From an uncultured Bacillota bacterium (GTDB lineage: Bacteria; Bacillota; UBA994; UBA5500), in assembly GCA_937874815.1 (NCBI GenBank), contig CALNBW010000059.1:1-5746 (forward strand): a stretch of DNA of 5,746 nt. Direction: 5' to 3'. Shown here piece by piece: positions 4,817 through 5,746 of the stretch. The notes under the pieces are model-generated. The model was given only the letters and a program-made list of their open reading frames with translations, searched no databases and was not told the origin of the DNA. Positions within the stretch are counted from its first letter, which is position 1. Every line of letters starts with the position of its first letter. Made by a program: the position numbers and the translations under genes.

Positions 4817-5746
4817 GTGAAGAAAATTGGGTTGCGCATTTTTCCCGGGCGCAACGTTTATACCCATCATCCCGCCGCATTGCTGTTCCTTGATCTGGAG
4901 GAGTTCACTGGTAAGGAAAGCAGGGATTTCCCTGGGCTTAACGAGGGTTTATTAGGGCTTCTACCAGGCCTGAGAATGCATGGCTGTGCCCACGGTGGCG
5001 CTAACGGCTTCGTGCAGCGCCTAGAGGCCGGAACTTACCTGGGGCATGTGTTAGAGCATATGCTGCTGGAACTACAAACACTGCTTGGTTTAGACGCCGG
5101 TTATGGTAAGACTCGCGCTACTGACCAGTGGGGTGTCTACGAAGTCGTATTCGAATGCCCCTGCCCCGGGTTAGCAGAGATGCTGGTGAATGTTGCCCTA
5201 GATATAATGCGCGCGCTCCTTGTTGGACGCAATTATGACCTGCTGGCTGCCCTAAGCAGTCTACAGCAACGGCTAGCGCAAGCCGACCTGGGGCCAAGCA
5301 GTAAAGCCCTTTGGGATGCTGCCCGCAACCGGGGTATTAGCGTGAGACGCATTGGCAACGGCAGCCTGATTCAGCTAGGCACCGGCCGCTTCTCGCGGCG
5401 GATTCAAGCTACGCTGACCGACCGCACTAGCTGTTTAGCCGCCGATGTGGCTGGCGATAAAGCTTTAACGAAAGTGATTTTGGGCGCGGCGGCTATCCCC
5501 GTGCCGCGGGGAGAGTCGGTCTGTTCCGCTGGGGAGGCAGTGCGAGTTTGGCGGGAGATGCAATGCCCGGTTGTGATTAAACCTTGCGATGGTAACCAGG
5601 GGCGGGGGGTTTCTCTCAACCTGGGCAATGAACAGCAAGTGGTCAGCGGTTACGAAATTGCTGCCCGCTTCAGCCCGAACGTTTTGGTGGAGGAATTTGT
5701 GCCCGGGCGGCATTTTCGTCTGCTGGTTGTCAATGGTCGCCTGGTT
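4817..5746 (+). CDS. cphA: Cyanophycin synthetase, N-terminal part (3' truncated by window edge)
   Basis: ATP-dependent, ribosome-independent polymerase that builds cyanophycin by adding aspartate to the backbone and then arginine to each side chain. The frame is open from GTG 4817 to the last base: 310 of an expected 870-900 codons. Visible: an N-terminal domain (about 1-160) with RIFPGRNVYTHHP, GLLPGL at 47-52 and GTYLGHVLEHMLLELQ, which contains an HxxEH motif at 77-81; then the ATP-grasp part with GPSSKALWDAARNRGI (159-174), SLIQLGTGRFSRRIQAT (183-199), DKALTKVILGAAAIPVP (214-230), the ATP-binding lysine K255 in VVIKP, DGNQGRGVSLNL (258-269) and VEEFVPGRHFRLLVVNG (291-307). The Mur-ligase-like arginine-adding domain would be downstream. 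HxxEH matches, as I recall, the zinc site reported to make primers in some CphA1 enzymes. No frameshift is seen. AGGGAGG 9 bases upstream supports the start. Confidence 0.96.
   Translation, partial: MKKIGLRIFPGRNVYTHHPAALLFLDLEEFTGKESRDFPGLNEGLLGLLPGLRMHGCAHGGANGFVQRLEAGTYLGHVLEHMLLELQTLLGLDAGYGKTRATDQWGVYEVVFECPCPGLAEMLVNVALDIMRALLVGRNYDLLAALSSLQQRLAQADLGPSSKALWDAARNRGISVRRIGNGSLIQLGTGRFSRRIQATLTDRTSCLAADVAGDKALTKVILGAAAIPVPRGESVCSAGEAVRVWREMQCPVVIKPCDGNQGRGVSLNLGNEQQVVSGYEIAARFSPNVLVEEFVPGRHFRLLVVNGRLV

Noticed and set aside
4838..4856. TTGCGC / GCGCAA arms early in cphA as a possible regulatory stem
   Set aside because: Only six pairs with a long loop, within conserved codons; no supporting signal.
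5404..5713. Two overlapping open frames on the - strand opposite cphA
   Set aside because: They are opposite well-conserved ATP-grasp coding sequence, lack ribosome binding sites, and their products show no recognisable features.

Overview
The window looks like a chromosomal segment of an anaerobic-type Firmicute, probably Clostridia or Negativicutes. The evidence is the core-gene run metG - tatD - rsmA - (ykuK-like) - veg, strong AGGAGG-type ribosome binding sites, a textbook sigma-A tandem promoter in front of veg, and heavy use of GTG/TTG start codons. Genus cannot be read from the sequence. All genes are on the + strand, and there is no gene-free stretch longer than about 165 bases.

Bases 1-3394 hold the translation/rRNA-maintenance block: the C-terminal two thirds of methionyl-tRNA synthetase (metG, cut by the window start), the TatD-family metal-dependent DNase, the 16S rRNA dimethyltransferase RsmA (KsgA), and a small RNase H-fold protein of the YkuK/DUF458 family. 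Spacings are short, tatD and rsmA abut or overlap, and no convincing terminator separates them, so they may be one transcript. Compared with the Bacillus subtilis order (metS-tatD-yabE-rnmV-ksgA-yabG-veg-sspF), yabE, rnmV and yabG are missing here and a ykuK-like gene sits just before veg.

Bases 3395-3904 are the veg unit: two consecutive near-consensus sigma-A promoters, the 89-residue Veg protein from a TTG start, and a strong intrinsic terminator. The promoter spacings (18, 11, 17) match those I recall for B. subtilis Pveg.

Bases 3905-5746 carry a cyanophycin module. Cyanophycinase (cphB, TTG start) is followed after 2 bases by cyanophycin synthetase (cphA, GTG start), which runs off the window end with 310 codons visible. 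CphA polymerises aspartate and arginine into a nitrogen reserve granule; CphB cuts the polymer to beta-Asp-Arg dipeptides. No arginine or dipeptide metabolism genes are in view. The cphB leader can fold so that its Shine-Dalgarno is paired, a possible translational control. No wholly new system is evident. The points most worth checking are the conserved double veg promoter, the cphBA insertion next to veg, the cphB leader fold, two perfect 12-bp hairpins inside tatD and rsmA, and the probable CTG start of rsmA.
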